64,000 nt of DNA. Origin: Chimonanthus salicifolius. Taxonomy: Eukaryota > Streptophyta > Magnoliopsida > Laurales > Calycanthaceae. Location of the stretch: positions 33,625,925-33,689,924 of the forward strand of contig CM023540.1 of the NCBI GenBank assembly GCA_013350335.1, read 5' to 3'. Of the stretch, positions 1-15,100 are shown piece after piece (the first letter of the stretch is position 1; each line of letters starts with the position of its first letter). Below the pieces are notes generated by a model. That model was not told the origin of the DNA. It ran no database searches and saw only the letters and a program-made list of their open reading frames with translations. Position numbers and translations under genes: made by a program.

Positions 1-410
1 TTTTTAAACTGAGTAATATCGGTCGATACGATAAGTATTGGCTGTACATACCGAATATCAGCTGATATGGCCGATATTTGGTCCGAAATATCGGTTACAA
101 TATCGGTATTTAAATTTATTTATTTTTTTTAAAACACCGATACGGTTTTTCGCGGTTTTTACATGGTTTTTCGCGGTTTTCCAGGGTTTATGGTTCTCAA
201 GGGTGTTCACGGTTTTTTGCGGTTTTCGCGGTTTTTTGCGGTTTTGTTACTGTTCATCACGGTTTTTTGGATTTTTTTACGGTTCTGATATCGGAGGAGA
301 GAGAAAATGCCAATATCGGTATGAGAGATAAAATTATCGGCCGAAATGTCGTCCGTATCGCATATCGGCTGATATATCGGCCAAGCCGATTTTTGAACCC
401 CTGGTGGGGC
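1..410. repeat. ATATCGGCCGATAT-rich dispersed repeat, copy 1 (left edge cut by window)
   Basis: The stretch is built from many variants of the palindrome ATATCGGCCGATAT, interrupted by a T-rich part with repeated GCGGTTTTT units. It ends near the motif CCCCTGGTGGG. Related copies lie at about 37735-38075, 60640-61010 and 62285-62765. Long reading frames through it are low-complexity and I do not call them coding. The superfamily is unknown: I see no transposase and could not define a target duplication. Confidence 0.6.
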
Positions 411-2229
411 CTACAGTTGGAGGGGATCTGATGTCTCATTTTAGGGGAAGGGCAGATATTAAGTGAAAGAGAAATATGTAAGTGTGCCGAAGCACTGTGT
501 CTGAAGGCTAAGCATTGAAATATTTCTTTACGGGAAATTTAGAATGGCTACTGAGTTTTTTATAATAAAAGTTACAAATATACTTTTTCTCTATTTACAT
601 GATAAGTAAACAAAAGTAAAAAATCGATGTCTCTCGCTATGAAAAATAATGATATATTTATCAATTTCCTTTCTATCATACAAAGTAATTTATATGGCAT
701 GGAAAGTGGGAAATACCGAATACATTAACCAAAATCGGCATCTAAAATCTACACCAAGATGACATTGCCTGAGTAACAAATCCCGATCAAAGGAAATTTC
801 TCTACATCGATCAAATAAATTGGTCTAATTTTCAGTCACTTGGGTGACATGGGTCAAATTTATAATTGTAATCTTTTCTAATTTTAAACTAATATTGGCC
901 AAAAAAGACCAACTTGGGTTGAAATTTTAAAAAGAATTCAGCCCAATTTTGACCAAAATTTGAGCCCATTTGAATTTCCAGGGTAGACCGATCAATTTTG
1001 ATTAAACATTGTATTTTGGCTAAAATTTATTATTGGGGACAAAACTGAGTCATGAGGTCTTGTAATTCAACTTTCAATAGCAGGACATTGGGTAAAGAAG
1101 TAGGATCTGGTGACTATCAAATTAGTTAATAGACTAATTTATTTCGATAAATTAATCACTTCAAATGTGTTACTTATTTGATTTAAATCAAATAAAATAA
1201 TCAGAAACAGTGGAATCACATGACAACATCGATATAGATTTTTATAATTGACAAATTAAAATACAATAAGAGAAACATATCAAAATAGAGTATTCGCAAT
1301 TTTTGCTACCTGACATTTGAAATGCATCTCGCTTGTCACATCCATGTTTTTGGTCTTGGATTAAGAATTGATTGATTGAAATGCACATGAATGTAACAGC
1401 TATTTTTGACATTTGAAGTGATAGCAGAACGGATGCATTTCTACCAAATCCAAAGGAAAAATTAGAAACACTCTAGTGTCAATTTTTTACATTGAACAGA
1501 AGATATTAAGGAGTCTAGACATCATACTTTAAAAACTTAAAAAAAAAAAAAAAAATCTTTTAAAGAATAGGAGAATGTTTGGGAGAATCTCCATTCAACT
1601 ATTTTAGTTTTTACGAGATGGACTGAAATATTAATGGCTTATATTTGGCCAAATATTTTAAATCTAGAAGTACAAGGCTAGGATTGATCAAGTCCAGATA
1701 AACTTCACATGACTACATTTGGTCAGTAGAGACCCCATGAAAAAAAACACCTTAAAAAGAAAAATAAAATCAAGTTCAAGCCAACCCACGGTTAGGCCAT
1801 GCTCATTTTCGAGTCCAAAATAATAGGCCCAAATTTGAACCTGAGCCAAATTGAGCTTAGTTATAAAAGCCCAAGCTCAACTTGATAGCTAAAATTTATA
1901 AAAACTGAAGTCCAATTTATAATTTACATTGTGAGCGTGTGACCATTAATTGATTTCATTAAAGAAAAAGAAACAAAATACAAAGGAGAATAATTTACAC
2001 ATCAATCATTTTACCTAATTCTCTCCCACCTTGCAACTTGGATTCAGCTCATCATCTTCCATCATTGGAAAAGTACTGGGACAATCCAAGATCATGAACT
2101 GATTATACAAAATGGCTTCTTTTTTTTTTTTTTTCCTTTTTAAGCATTACCTCTTATCAGTTCAGGCAGGATAGGAACCAGTGAGTCAGCCATTGTCGTT
2201 GGCCAGACATGAGCTTTTCACATGATGTT
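411..2229. other. A+T-rich intergenic DNA, no gene seen
   Basis: I see no supported reading frame, RNA gene or complete mobile element here. There is an A homopolymer near 1540-1556 and general A+T richness. The right part should contain the 3' UTR and polyadenylation region of the minus-strand OB-fold gene, whose stop codon is at 2230-2232. Confidence 0.5.
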
Positions 2230-3122
2230 CTATTCACATTTTAGAGAGCGGACAATCTCCCATTTAGTTGAGTTGTTTTCCTGGCACACACCATTGAGCT
2301 CATCAGCTTGCACCTCACAGCTCACAATCGCAACCATGAATTTTTCATTTTCAAGTGTATATAGATACATTGCTTGTTCATCCTGGAGAAAACAAAGATA
2401 TAAAGGATCACATGAGAAAGAAGGTACAGACCAAGTAATAAAGCTTATACAAGGATGGTGTCATAAAAAAACTCACTTGAAATCTTGTAATATAGTCACA
2501 ATCATTATAGTAGGCTAAAAGAATTGAAAACAACAAGATAGTCACTATCACGTTCTTATCATCTTGATATGGGATGTTTCATATTGTGTTGACCTCACAT
2601 TCCTTCAAGAGGTGTCATTTGCCATGTACACTGTGTACTGCAATAGAAGTAATTAGCTTGGATCTCCTACGGCTTCTTATTTGTGGCACCCCATGTGGGG
2701 CCCACATGGGTTGATGTGGATAGGTTGGTTGGAAACAAATAAGACACCTATGAGAAATCACCTCAATCAGATAAGTGAAGTCATGGTTGTCAAGGCCCCA
2801 AAGATTCAGTTTATCCAACTGTGTAAACCTTATGGGGTTAGACCAACAGTCCATTTTAACTCGGAATGTGGTCAAATTTGTAAGGATCTAATTTAGGAAA
2901 AGGGAGGGGAATAAGTGGATGTGACGGGGAAGAGGTGTGATCATCATCATAACAAAAAGGGATGTGAGAGGGAGACGGAGGAGGGAAAAGACGGGTGATT
3001 GGCTGACATTGCATGAAACAAACATGCTGTGACCACCTTAGGAGAATTTTTTTTATAGAAATAATATATCCATTCTGCTCATCTTACAAGGAATTGCCCA
3101 TTTCAATATATAAATAATATAT

Positions 3123-3171
<49 letters not shown>

Positions 3172-6100
3172 AGAAATTCCAATCAAATATTTAAATTGCG
3201 ACAACTTCCCAACAGGATATCTTCTGTGGAGATCTGAAGATTTATTTTTTTGGCTGTATCAGTGTTCTTTTCTACTTTGTTTCCCTTTTATAAAATTAGA
3301 AACAAATAGATAGCTGCTTCATTAAAGATTATAAGGTCCAGCTAATATATATGAACCCAATACACCATTGTCTTGGATGTCCTTAGATTGCAAATTGGTT
3401 AGATCATTAGCTTCTCAAGAGGACATCAAAGTGCAATGTGGAATTAGATGTGAAAATGACAGATAAATTTAATAAAGTTCACTTATGTTAGAATTAAGAT
3501 GTTGACCATTTGCATGAAATTATAAAGCTCCAAATTTAGGAGTAATACCACTGTAAAATGCACCAATTACATCCAACAAATTTATGAGGAAAATTTGGCA
3601 AATAGGTTGCAGTCAATAAATGAGAATTCGTACCTCTGGCAACTCATAAAACTCATCTGGAGAGATTTGCAGCAACTCTATTGCAGTTTGACCAGTACAC
3701 CAAGCCAGAACCTTGGCACTCTCATCTGCAAGAGTAACTTGCAAATAGAAGGTGCGAATGATTTCACCATCACATGTGCAACAGCAGAAGTTACATTCCA
3801 GAAGTCCATAAGATTTCTCATTCACAAATCGGCCACAAAGTGCGTGTGAAAATCTGGAATTTACATTATGATATGCAATCTGGTTAAGGCGAACCCTGCA
3901 TATCTGCAGAATTCAAAAGGAATAATAAAGGATCAGTATGACTGGATCATGAGCAAAAGAAACATTGAACCAAGATGAAGATCAAGGCACCACCGGATCC
4001 AGTTTATTTATCAAATGGCAGAAATAAATTAGGTGGGTGCTGCTCTTTGCAGTCCATTTATTTTAGCATTAAAATTTGATTACTTGTTAAGCTGTCAGCA
4101 ATTGAAAACCAGAAAGCAGTAATAATAATATGAATGATAAAAAGTGCAAATTTGCAATTCCAGAAGAAATCTTACTCCACAAGAAAGCAAAAGTTTATCA
4201 GAAATACATACATGTGTCTTATTCATATGGCTCGAAAGATCTGAAAGATATGATAAATTGTGAAGACAAGATGAGTTAAGCAGTGCCGGCAAGCAACTCA
4301 GATTAATAAAAGAAGACCCAACATCCTTCTCAAACCAAGAAACTTCAAGCCTGTGAAGCACATTGATATAAAAGCATTAATGAAGTCAATCTGATGCAGA
4401 AAAAGGAGTAAACTGAGTCGCAGAAAAGAAGCAGAGGCCAGAAATGTTAGCAGAACAACAAGCCTTCAGTTGGAGAATTCAAGTGAAATGTGCAGCTTCG
4501 GCCTCTAACCTAAAGTAATTTCAGGACTTCTCCATTTCTGACATATCCAGAGCCTGAAAGGAGTATGGCTTTTTTATAGCTTGTTTGGTTCAGTTTGCTA
4601 CGTTTGTCCTTTCTCTTCAGGTGATTTTTGGCCCTTTCCCTTGGGCTTTAGGGCTTTATCCCTATATATATATATATATAATCAACCTCATGGTTGGAAC
4701 TGATGGAGCTAACATATCCAGCATACCCTGCTCGCAGTCATACATCTGTGGAAGGATTAAAACACCAAAAATAGGTATTGATCATGCTCACATTTTTTGT
4801 TTATTAATAGAACTTGACAATCCAGAAATAAATACTGCATGACCAAGGCCCAATCTTCCCACTGACCTGAGAAATGAGAGATATTTTTAAGTAAAATAGA
4901 ATATTAGAATTATGGAGGTTGAGAAATGAAAGAATCAAAAGTATCATCAAGTCTTACTGTATACGAATGCAAAATTCATCACAACAGCTACAAAGTGAAC
5001 ATTGTTAAAAGTTTCGTCCTTTTTCATGTATTTTGAAATAGAAATATAGTGTACAATGAATGTCTTCTTTATGTTAATTTCATATGCTTTCCCTTTCTGA
5101 TTTCCATGTTCAGGAAAGACAACTCAGAATCAGCAATTGGCCTATAAACAGGTAATAGAATGTAGGAGAGTCTAAATACCTAAATAAAAATAAATAAAAT
5201 TGACATACTGGAACATAATTTAGAGGCGGTAATCATCTATAGTTTATTATTACCAAGCTCTAACAAAGTGTAGCTTCAATGTGACTGCCCCTGTCGTGTC
5301 TTCAATTGTCAACGAAAAAATTACGTCCACACTATTGCTTACTCGAGAGATGTTTTTAACAACACCATAAAGGCTTACGCCTGTCATCTTATCACGAAGA
5401 TCAGCAACAAATGACTGCAAAAGCATGAAACTATAAGGAACAAAGACAAATACAATTCACTGAGCTGAAATTAGATAACATATTTACTACTGGTTTATGG
5501 GAAAAAAACAACTGAAGTGCAAAGATATGTTATCATTTCTGTAAATTAGACATAAATATTCCTTTATTTTATGTCAGCATATAACATTCTTCTTATCCAC
5601 CAAGATTTTATTTAATAAGGGCATATTCATCCATTCACCTTTTCTTGAGCAACAATTAAAATTCTACTCAACAAAAGAATAAATGAAAAAACTATATAGT
5701 ATATAAGAGCTATGTACTTTGAAGAGAAGCCATAAATGAAATAAAACTTCCATACCCCAAAAAAAGACAAAAATAGGCGACAATCAACTCCTTCCCAAAC
5801 CAAAAAAGGGATAAAATAACTACCCCAGCCACTATGATTATGTCAATGACAATCACTAACTCAACCTAATCTACCCCTCTTAATGCATCAATTTTGTATT
5901 AGGGATCCTAGGGTACTTGGAAGGAAACTGATCCTTTTCCTTTCCAATGCATTGAAAGTATCACGCTAAAACCTTCAATTCGTTTATTGCACAAAATTCC
6001 ACTTTGTTAGAATCTAAAATCCCCCCACCAAATCAAATCCTCCCCAAATGAGAATGCCATCAACAATAACCTCACATTATGAAGAACCTGGTCTAACACT

Positions 6101-9100
6101 GGTTAGACTAGGTTTCCCTCTATTGTCCCATAGCAATGAACTTGGGAACCACTTCCTCAGTCATCCTTCATCTCTTCTAAAAAGGAAAAAAGTTATGGCT
6201 TTCCATTGATAAAATACGCATCTCCAAGTACTGAGAGAAGCCAAACATGGAAAAAGATTGTAAAATGATAGCCAAATTGCACATATAAGCAGTGCGTGAA
6301 GAGATGGTTGGTTTGTCATCATTGTCAATTGCCGTTATCCCGTCTATCCAGGTCGAGTTTTCGAGTCCTACTTTTCCATTTGGACCTCTCATAAACTATA
6401 TTGTATCATTTCTAGATCTACCATGTCTTTGTTTATCAGTTCCGTCCATATATCCACTCTTCTTCCGCTCCTCCTTGTACCTTCGCTTTGTCTCTGGTCT
6501 TCTACTAACAAAACCGGACGACCTTAAACTCTACATAGATGATTGATTGACTAGTCATATTCCTAACAAAAAGAAGCATTAAATGCACTTAGACATGATA
6601 ACTTCACCAAATGAATTAACCTTTATCAAAATTTCACCATCATCAACCACTGAAAAGCCTTACCACATGCAACAACCTCAAACATCTAACTTAAAAAGGA
6701 TTTGATCATGAAAACCCAAGATGGAATTTTTCACTTCTACATCCTCTTGCTTGCCTCTCCCTTGCAAAGCAAATTCAGTTATTTCACAAACCTAAGGTAA
6801 GAATGTCACAAGGGAAAAAAAAAAAGAAGAGAGAAATCTAAAAAACATGATTAAGAGACATAGGAGTATAACATCATAACAATTTATCAAACAAAATCAA
6901 TATATCATATAATCCAAAACTAAAATATAGAAACCCAATAATTAACAAAGCCAAACAATAATTGTCAAATGTATTCCCAAAACCCTTTCTGGTTTTATCT
7001 CCATAACGAAATGTTTTGGTGTTCCGGCCACTTTGGTGTTCTGTTTGGGAAAATACAATACATTTTTTTTCAAAAAAGTAAAAAATTATAATAAAATAAG
7101 AAGATAATAATAAAACTTATAAATATATTTAAAATAATTATTTTCATCATCTTACACTAATCTACATAGATTAACATTAGATAACTATTTATGTTTGTAA
7201 TCTTAATTCATAATAGTGTAATTATCAAATACTAATTCAAAAATATTTGAATTTTACTCATCTAAGAATCAAATACAAATTGAATTAAACAAAAAGGTCC
7301 AAAAAATTCTCAGGAGATAAACTTGAACTCTCATTTTATTCAAAATTAATGGTCAAAACTTAAAACACATAGGCACACTGGGTCCATTTCATTTTTTTTA
7401 TCAAAATTTTATCGTGTATGTTAAAAGTAAACCATTTGAATTGAAAACATACTTCATGAACTACAACTAGAGCGAATTTCACCCAAAACTCACTTTCTAG
7501 CCACTTGATCTTATTGGTCAAACTCATCAAGTGTCCTCGAATTAAGGACACATGATCAAGTGGTTTTTTTTTAAGGCACTAAGATCAAGTGGTTTTAAAT
7601 TGAATTTTAGATCCAAACTTTTTTAATTCTAGCTCATGAAGTATATGTTTTAGTTGTACCATTAGATTATATATGTATATCTAAAAAAAAATTAAATGAA
7701 ATGAATAGAGTGGAATGGGTAGGGCCTAAATGAGACATTCTGGCCCATTTCACCCAGATCAGGCCCGTTTTGGCCATTCAAACTGGAACAGTTCGGAATG
7801 GACCAGAACGGAACCTAGAACGAGAACTGAACTCGTTTTGTTATGTTTTTCAACTAGGTTTGAAACATTCTTGCCAGAACGGCCAGAATGGAATATAATT
7901 TACAACTAAACCGAAAATAAAAGGCAAGACATTGATTGAACTGTAGAAGTCCATCAAGAACTGGTAACTCAACTTAAAATAAGAGTGTTAGAAACAGGAG
8001 ACATTTTGAAGTTAGCAGATAGAAAACTTGGGGGTTTATCCCCTTTACTCAAATTTTCCACTAAAAAAATCATGAAAATCTTCTAGAATATTCCTTCTCT
8101 AGGACAGCTATCATGTCTAAAAAAATTAGCAACACCACTTCATCTATGATGCATCGACACAATAGGGATACAGATTTTACACATAAAAATGAAGTATCAA
8201 ACATGGACATGTCGTCTACATTAAAGAGTTCACAACATAGCTTCACATCCACAAAAATGAATCTCCATACTATTATTTTTAGTTCTGATTACATAAAAAT
8301 AATGTTCTAAGAACAAAAAAGAAACATAATAAATACAAACATCATAGTGTTTGGTATACTCACTCGAAAAGGATAATTGCTGAAATCAATGAGGCCATGT
8401 GAATCACAAGGTAATAGCACTTGAGAAACTTTAAGACCTTGTGTTTGATCTAATGAGTTCAATAACCTTGATCCTTGAAACTGATTCTGAGTGGATGCTA
8501 CAAATACCTAAGAAATAAATAAGCCAAAGACAATTTGAAAATTTGCACAAGGGTAAATAGAAAAGAATTCTGACAAGCTTCACAATTACCTGCTCTTCTT
8601 GCTGATTGAGTGGAACCAAATATAATTGTGTAGCACTACCATATTCAAGACAAACTTCGTCGCTTAGTTGGAACTCACCATCTGTTGCATTTGCAACAAA
8701 AGGCCTATCCAATGCAAGCATACTTCCCACACTGAATTTTTTTTAGATTAGACTATAGTAGAACAAGCAAATCAAGCTAAAATTCCAAATCCAATTCAGG
8801 AGCTAACCTGAAAAGTTCTGCCAGGACAACCTGCTCTCCCCACAAGAGAAACTTTAATTTGACACCGTCATTATCAACTAGAATGATTTCTTTCCGTTGA
8901 ATGGACCCAAACTTTCCATGAATTTCGAGTGACCCAATTGACTCAATCCTACAGCAGCAGCAGAAAAACGGTAAAATAATACAGAGGCAGGTTAGTCAAG
9001 ATGATGTTGATTGCTGCTAGTAAGAAAATCATTGGGTCCATAACAAGCATATATGACGATTATATGGAATAAAGGAAATCATACTCGTAAATACAATGAG

Positions 9101-12100
9101 GATTTTCAAATAATATGGTTAACCATGGGATTTTGATTGAGGCCCTCCCTTTTTTGATAAAGAAGGCATATGTACTTTTCACCAATTAAATGGTGACATG
9201 TGCAAAAGGACAAAAAATGGCAATCCAGTAAATGTTAATTGACAAAAATAGCAACTGCAGTGTGAGAGAGGAGCAGAATGGAAATGTAGAACAAAACTGA
9301 CTCCAGATAGATGGAAATGGTTGATGAGGATGAATAAAAGGATAGTTGATTATGAAATGCGCATGCTCATTTCTATTGTGGGTAACAAGAAGTGATAGTA
9401 GTTAGGAATGGTCGCATAAGACGGAAATAACAAGTGGCTCTATTAAAAAAGAATGTCATTAAAAGAGTCAGAAGCAGCCCAAATTTGAAGAGCTGAGGGG
9501 TTACTAGTTCAAGGTACTAGGAAAAGGGGAGGCCAATGATGACATGGAATGAAGTAGTTGGAAGTAGCATATTAGGTTGCAGGACAATAGAGAATTTAGC
9601 CCTGGAAAAAAAGATAAACAGCAAAGTTGGAACTCACAAAGTTAAGCCCAGATGGATGGGATAGGGCTTTCATGATGGTGATGACAAGAACGATGATAAC
9701 AATGTTTCAACCAAATGAAAATCAAGTAAATGCCCAATATCCACCACTTCCTCACAAAGTGTGCTGATGTTACCATAACATTTATTGATTTGATAGTACT
9801 AACAGCAAAATGGGATCCCTTCAGTTCTAAAGTGACCCTTGCCTTGCATAAAGAGAATATGAAGCCCCATCCCTCACTGCCTCGAGTGAGATGGAAGAGA
9901 AAGAATCTGAGCAGAACTGAGCTCCCAGAAGCATTGCATCTTCATCATCATTCTGCACCAAGCCAAATGATAGCCAAAATAATAATAATAAAGTAAGCCA
10001 ATAACTAAAGGATGAATAGTTATCTTTTAAAAAATATCCAAAAGCCGAAAATGTAAGTATTTAATTAAAATAATGCCCAACAAGTACATGGCATAATACA
10101 TACAGTTGTCATGTGGAAGTTACCAGGTAAGCTAGTGACAACAAAAACCTTCATGTGGTGTAGCATCTTGTCTACTTAGTTGACATGATTAACTGTTCAA
10201 AATTGCAAAGCCCAATCCTATGTTTTAGTTACTTTCCAGATTATCATCATTATCACCACCACTATCATCATCAAAAGCCTTATATATCCATCTTCACGTT
10301 CATTTTAACTTTAGCATCTAACATGTACAACGACTTCACCTATGTACCTATTGTTCTGCCTATTCTCCTAGTTCCTTCTTCATGTTGGGGCCCTTATTGA
10401 TCTCTGCTGCCATTGGAGAAACCATAAGGTTTTCTTTTAGATTTATTCACAATTATATTTTTTTCTATTATTCCACACGTCCATTTTAATATACAACATC
10501 TTTTCTATGTGTAATCTTCTCTTTCTTTTTTTTCATTGGCTAACATTTGTATCAAACAGGAACCTCATACAAAATTTATTCTATAGTTGAAACAAGATAT
10601 CAACATCCATCACAATGTTGCACCAACGCATTACCAGTTTTATAGAACCAGTTAAGTGGAAGCAAGATTTTCTCCAGAATTTCAAGTTCATTATCTAATT
10701 AACTTCTTGTTTTACAAAATAGTATCACACCATCTACAAACGTCAAAGAATGTCAACTTCGATTTATATTGGTAAGTTGTCCACGAGTTCTAATGCAAAA
10801 AAGGGTTCAAAGAAAATACTTCGTAAAGATCAACTCTAACTAGAAAGCATTTCTTCTCTCAGCACACAGTCAAATATTTGTTCTCTCCCCATCCATACAT
10901 CATCATCATCACCTCACCCATTCATTATATATATATATATATATATATATATTATCCATTGAATTGATTATCGACATATCCACTAGATGTCCGTAGGGTG
11001 GGTACAATCGATTGAAGAAATAGTCTGGGTAAGCAAAGAACAAATACACTCATCCCATGCATAATGTTGGAGATACTCTGGATCCATTTGAGGGTTCGGT
11101 ATAACATAGGATAGGATAATGCAAGATCATGATAAAGTAGGTGAAATCACAAATAAAGATGCATTAAAATTTTAGTTAGCTACCTCATCTAACAATATAA
11201 CAAGATATTCTGTTGGCAAAAGTCTTGGATGACAAGATCCTTCCGTTGCATCCCGAAGAAGGCAACCAGTAAGAAAGACCTCCCGCCCTTTCTTCAGGAT
11301 CCCATGACCAGGATCAACCAAGTCATAGTATCTGGCAAGATCAATAAAATTCTAAAACTCACAATAGCATTAGGGAATGTCAAACCAAGTCACTACATGT
11401 TTCAATACTTCGGCATTTTGATCACATATATAGCAGATCATAAAGCTTGTGATAATAAGAAAGGGTGATCATCAAATTCAAGTAATATCATCACCATGTC
11501 TAGTGAAAAGGAAATTCAAATGAATGTCTAAATGGAAATATGTCTACGTCTAACTGGTAATGGAATGTAAAAGTTACGAAGGTAGAGAGAAGCAGAAAGT
11601 AGTATAGAAGACCTTGAAAAGAATAAACTAACAAAAAGGTAATCTGAAAAGTTGTGCTAAGTTTAATGCCTATGATTGTAATTTTCAGTTGAAAACTAAG
11701 GCAACATGGGTGTATATAAAATTGTGAAGATTAGCAAAAGGAAAACTATAGTGTCAATTAATTAGGTGCATTAAAGATGTTTATGTATATAGACACAAAT
11801 CTAGTGAGAGAAGAAGAAAGAAAAGCATCTTAGGCTGCATTTGGATGGGGGGTAACAGGGGGTAACGGGGGGTTACCCCCCATTACCCCTGTTTGGTAAC
11901 TAAGGGGGAAGGGTAAAAAATCAACTTTTTACCCCTCCCCTCAACTTTTGAAAACCCTTTTCAAGGGAGGGCTTTCATATTACCTGGGGTAAGCCCTGAC
12001 CTCCAAAATTTACTCCCCATCCAAACGCAGCCTTAGAGAACCTAATAAAATGTTAAAGACCAAGAATGCAAAGGTGTTAGAAAAAAAAAAATTGATAAAG

Positions 12101-15100
12101 CAATGGATTAAGACTGCATGGTATATCTATAGAAATTTGGTTGTTGGCAAATTATATAACAAAAATTTCAAGACAATAGAACCCAAATAATGGGAAAACT
12201 ACATTGCGGTTTTTTCTGTTCTATAAGAACAAATGAAATGTCCAAACTTATGTTAAACATCAAGCCATCAAACTTATTAACCATAAAATGAAGCCTTGGA
12301 AGAGAGTACTAAAGAAAGAATGTAGAAGCTGCTTTTTTTTTAAGACATAGTTTTGGAATAATGCCAAGTAGATAAACAACAAAGCAATTTCCTATCAAGA
12401 CAACAAATGAGCTAATCTATGGGTGGCTCCAATAAGGAAGAAAGTAAAAGAATGTTGCCCAAGTTGGTTTGAGGATGCACTAACAAGAACAAAGACAACC
12501 TCCAAGAGAAGAAATACAGGCTTGTTCATTCAAGGTAATAAGAGAAGCCAAGTAGAGGTCAACTATAAAACTTGGAATGAAGTAGTTGGAAGTGCTAGGG
12601 TGCTTGGGTGTGGAGAGGCAGAGATTTGGCTCTAAGAAGGGAGACGTATAATTTACAAAACCAATCCTAGATAGTCCAGTAAGGCTTCCATCATGATGAT
12701 TATATGGCAGACAACAAAGCCCTCAGAAATAGAAATTCAACCTGACACAAAATCACAGCATTGAAAAAGTAAATTGGATACTCATACCTCCGATGTAGAA
12801 ACAGGTCAATGGTGGCTGAGCTCCATGAATCCCCCAAATTTAGCATATATATGTTTGTACCTGAAGGAGACATCATCAAATAATGATAATGAAATTGATG
12901 AATGGAAACAAAAAGCTTGAGGGAAAACACGTGATGCACGAGCAGATGGAGAAAGCATTTGACACAACCACTATGGAGTGACAGTGAAAGACTAAATAAT
13001 ATTCCATCATGGCAAACAGAGTGCCACCAAATTTAAACAAAAGGCTGAACAGATATTTTTGAGAATCATAAAAAATCGTAAGTTAAGTCACCTGGAAGTA
13101 GATATGCATCAAGTACTACAGCTTCCAGAATACTATTCATGGATAGGAACTTTTTCTCATAGATTGAATCAATTGTGGTGGTGTTCGGAAGCCTCATTCT
13201 CCTGTGTTTCTTTCTCAAGTGAATCATGAATTCTAGTCTTCTTTTTGAAGTTACAGCCTTTTGTTGTTCACTCCAAGCCTGCATGAGTAATATTTGAAAG
13301 TATGCATTGTATAGACTATAGTATTTTTTTCTTTTTTGAAATGTTAACTTAAATAAAAGGCACAAGATGCGCTAGAAGTGCAAGGAACAAGATAAAACTC
13401 TCCAGAAGCAAAAACAGAGAAGAAACACCTGGAAAAAAGGAAAAGCTGATAAAAGCAAAAGTACAATGTTAAATCAAACCAATACAGTCCCTCCAGGCTC
13501 AGGATATGTCTGAGATTTAGAAATTCTAGAATTTGGTAAAGGTAGAGGCCCAAGCGGCACACTTCGATTTGACTCTAGTGTTGATCTCTGAAGGGTTCTC
13601 TTCAAAGTTCCTAAAGACTTTGTTGCTCTGCTACCACCAAAGACTCCATATTGTTGCAAAGAGAGCTAGCAATCAGAGAATAGAAAACCTCAAAATACCT
13701 CCAAAGAACAGGCATGAGAAAGCTGAGGGGTTTACTTATTCAGACAAACATGAAAGCTGACTCGAGCAGAGGGGTTGGACACTATGTTGACAAACTAGTA
13801 AAAATCTAGGGAAGACTTATATCAAGAACAAAATCAAGATACATCAGATACCCATTGAAGAAATAGGTGCGTCCAATCATAGCTCCATAAAGTTTTGCAG
13901 TTTCCTTAGGGTTTTAGTTTGTAAATGGAGCCCATGCCTTGGTGATCTGAACCACAGTGAGGCCTACAATGTATGGCCCATACACATATTAATAGAACAG
14001 GTCAGTGAAAAGAACTAGGAAAAGTGTCATGAGAAGATACCTCGTGTACCTCTAAAGGCAGCCCGACTAGATGAGAAGAATGAATGTCATTTAAAATGAC
14101 TTGAACACGTGCATGGAAGACCGTAAACTGCTCTGATTACAGAGGATTGAAAGATTACAGATAGAAGGCACCAGGAGAAGGGCCTCTAAAGACCTTGATT
14201 GACGTAATAAGAAAAAAGGACATCTAAGCCTGTGCCATTACAGAAAATATATTTCAAATAGGATGGTGAGGTCATGTAGAGCTCAAAAATAAATTTCCAG
14301 GTAAAAAAAATGGTTTCGTTGATGACGATGAGATCTCATGATACTGACACGGTGACTGCCAGAGGACTAATTCCAATGTTTTCCAAAGATAAAAAAGATG
14401 AAGCACAAAAACAAACCATTGCATTGTGGTGGGAAGTAACAATAAAGAGATTGCATATAACCAATCGGGGGCTAATTTCAAGCCACTTCCAATGTAAAAC
14501 CCAGCTGACCCCAAATTTCCAGGAAACATTCACGAGTTGGTCTACCGGACATCTGACAAATGTTAGAGGGCGGGCCCCAATACATGATATAAAGAAAATG
14601 GATGGATAAAATAATTACTCATGAAGACTGTCAAACCATTAAAAATAGGACACACCAGACCATCTTAACTCTCTCTATTTTAAGATCAAACCACTCAATC
14701 CAACTGTGAACATGCACCAAATTGACATCAATTGATGCTGGATCTAAGACTAGAGGACAATCAGCATGTCCAATGGTTTAGATTCACCATCAAATGGGTG
14801 CCAATTGGGACTGTATGCCAAGGTGGCCAGCTCAACTGGACATTTTACAGATTTCACCAGCATTTAGTGTCACTCAATTGTTCAGCAATATGACAGTAAT
14901 ATTAATAAGATGCACTCCCTACCTAAAATGACAATAAATAAGATTTATTTTGTCTTTGAATAAAGAATCTAGTGTTTGTTGGAATAGCCATCTACATCAA
15001 TGGACGAGATTTTAAATCCAATTTATTGTGGCATTTCTTTATAAATGGATCGATTGATCTGGTAGTAATTGACTGCAAGAGCTTTAAATTGCTTCCATTA

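Noticed and set aside
2222..2518. Plus-strand 98-codon frame
   Set aside because: Antisense shadow of the last exon of the OB-fold gene (2382-2230).
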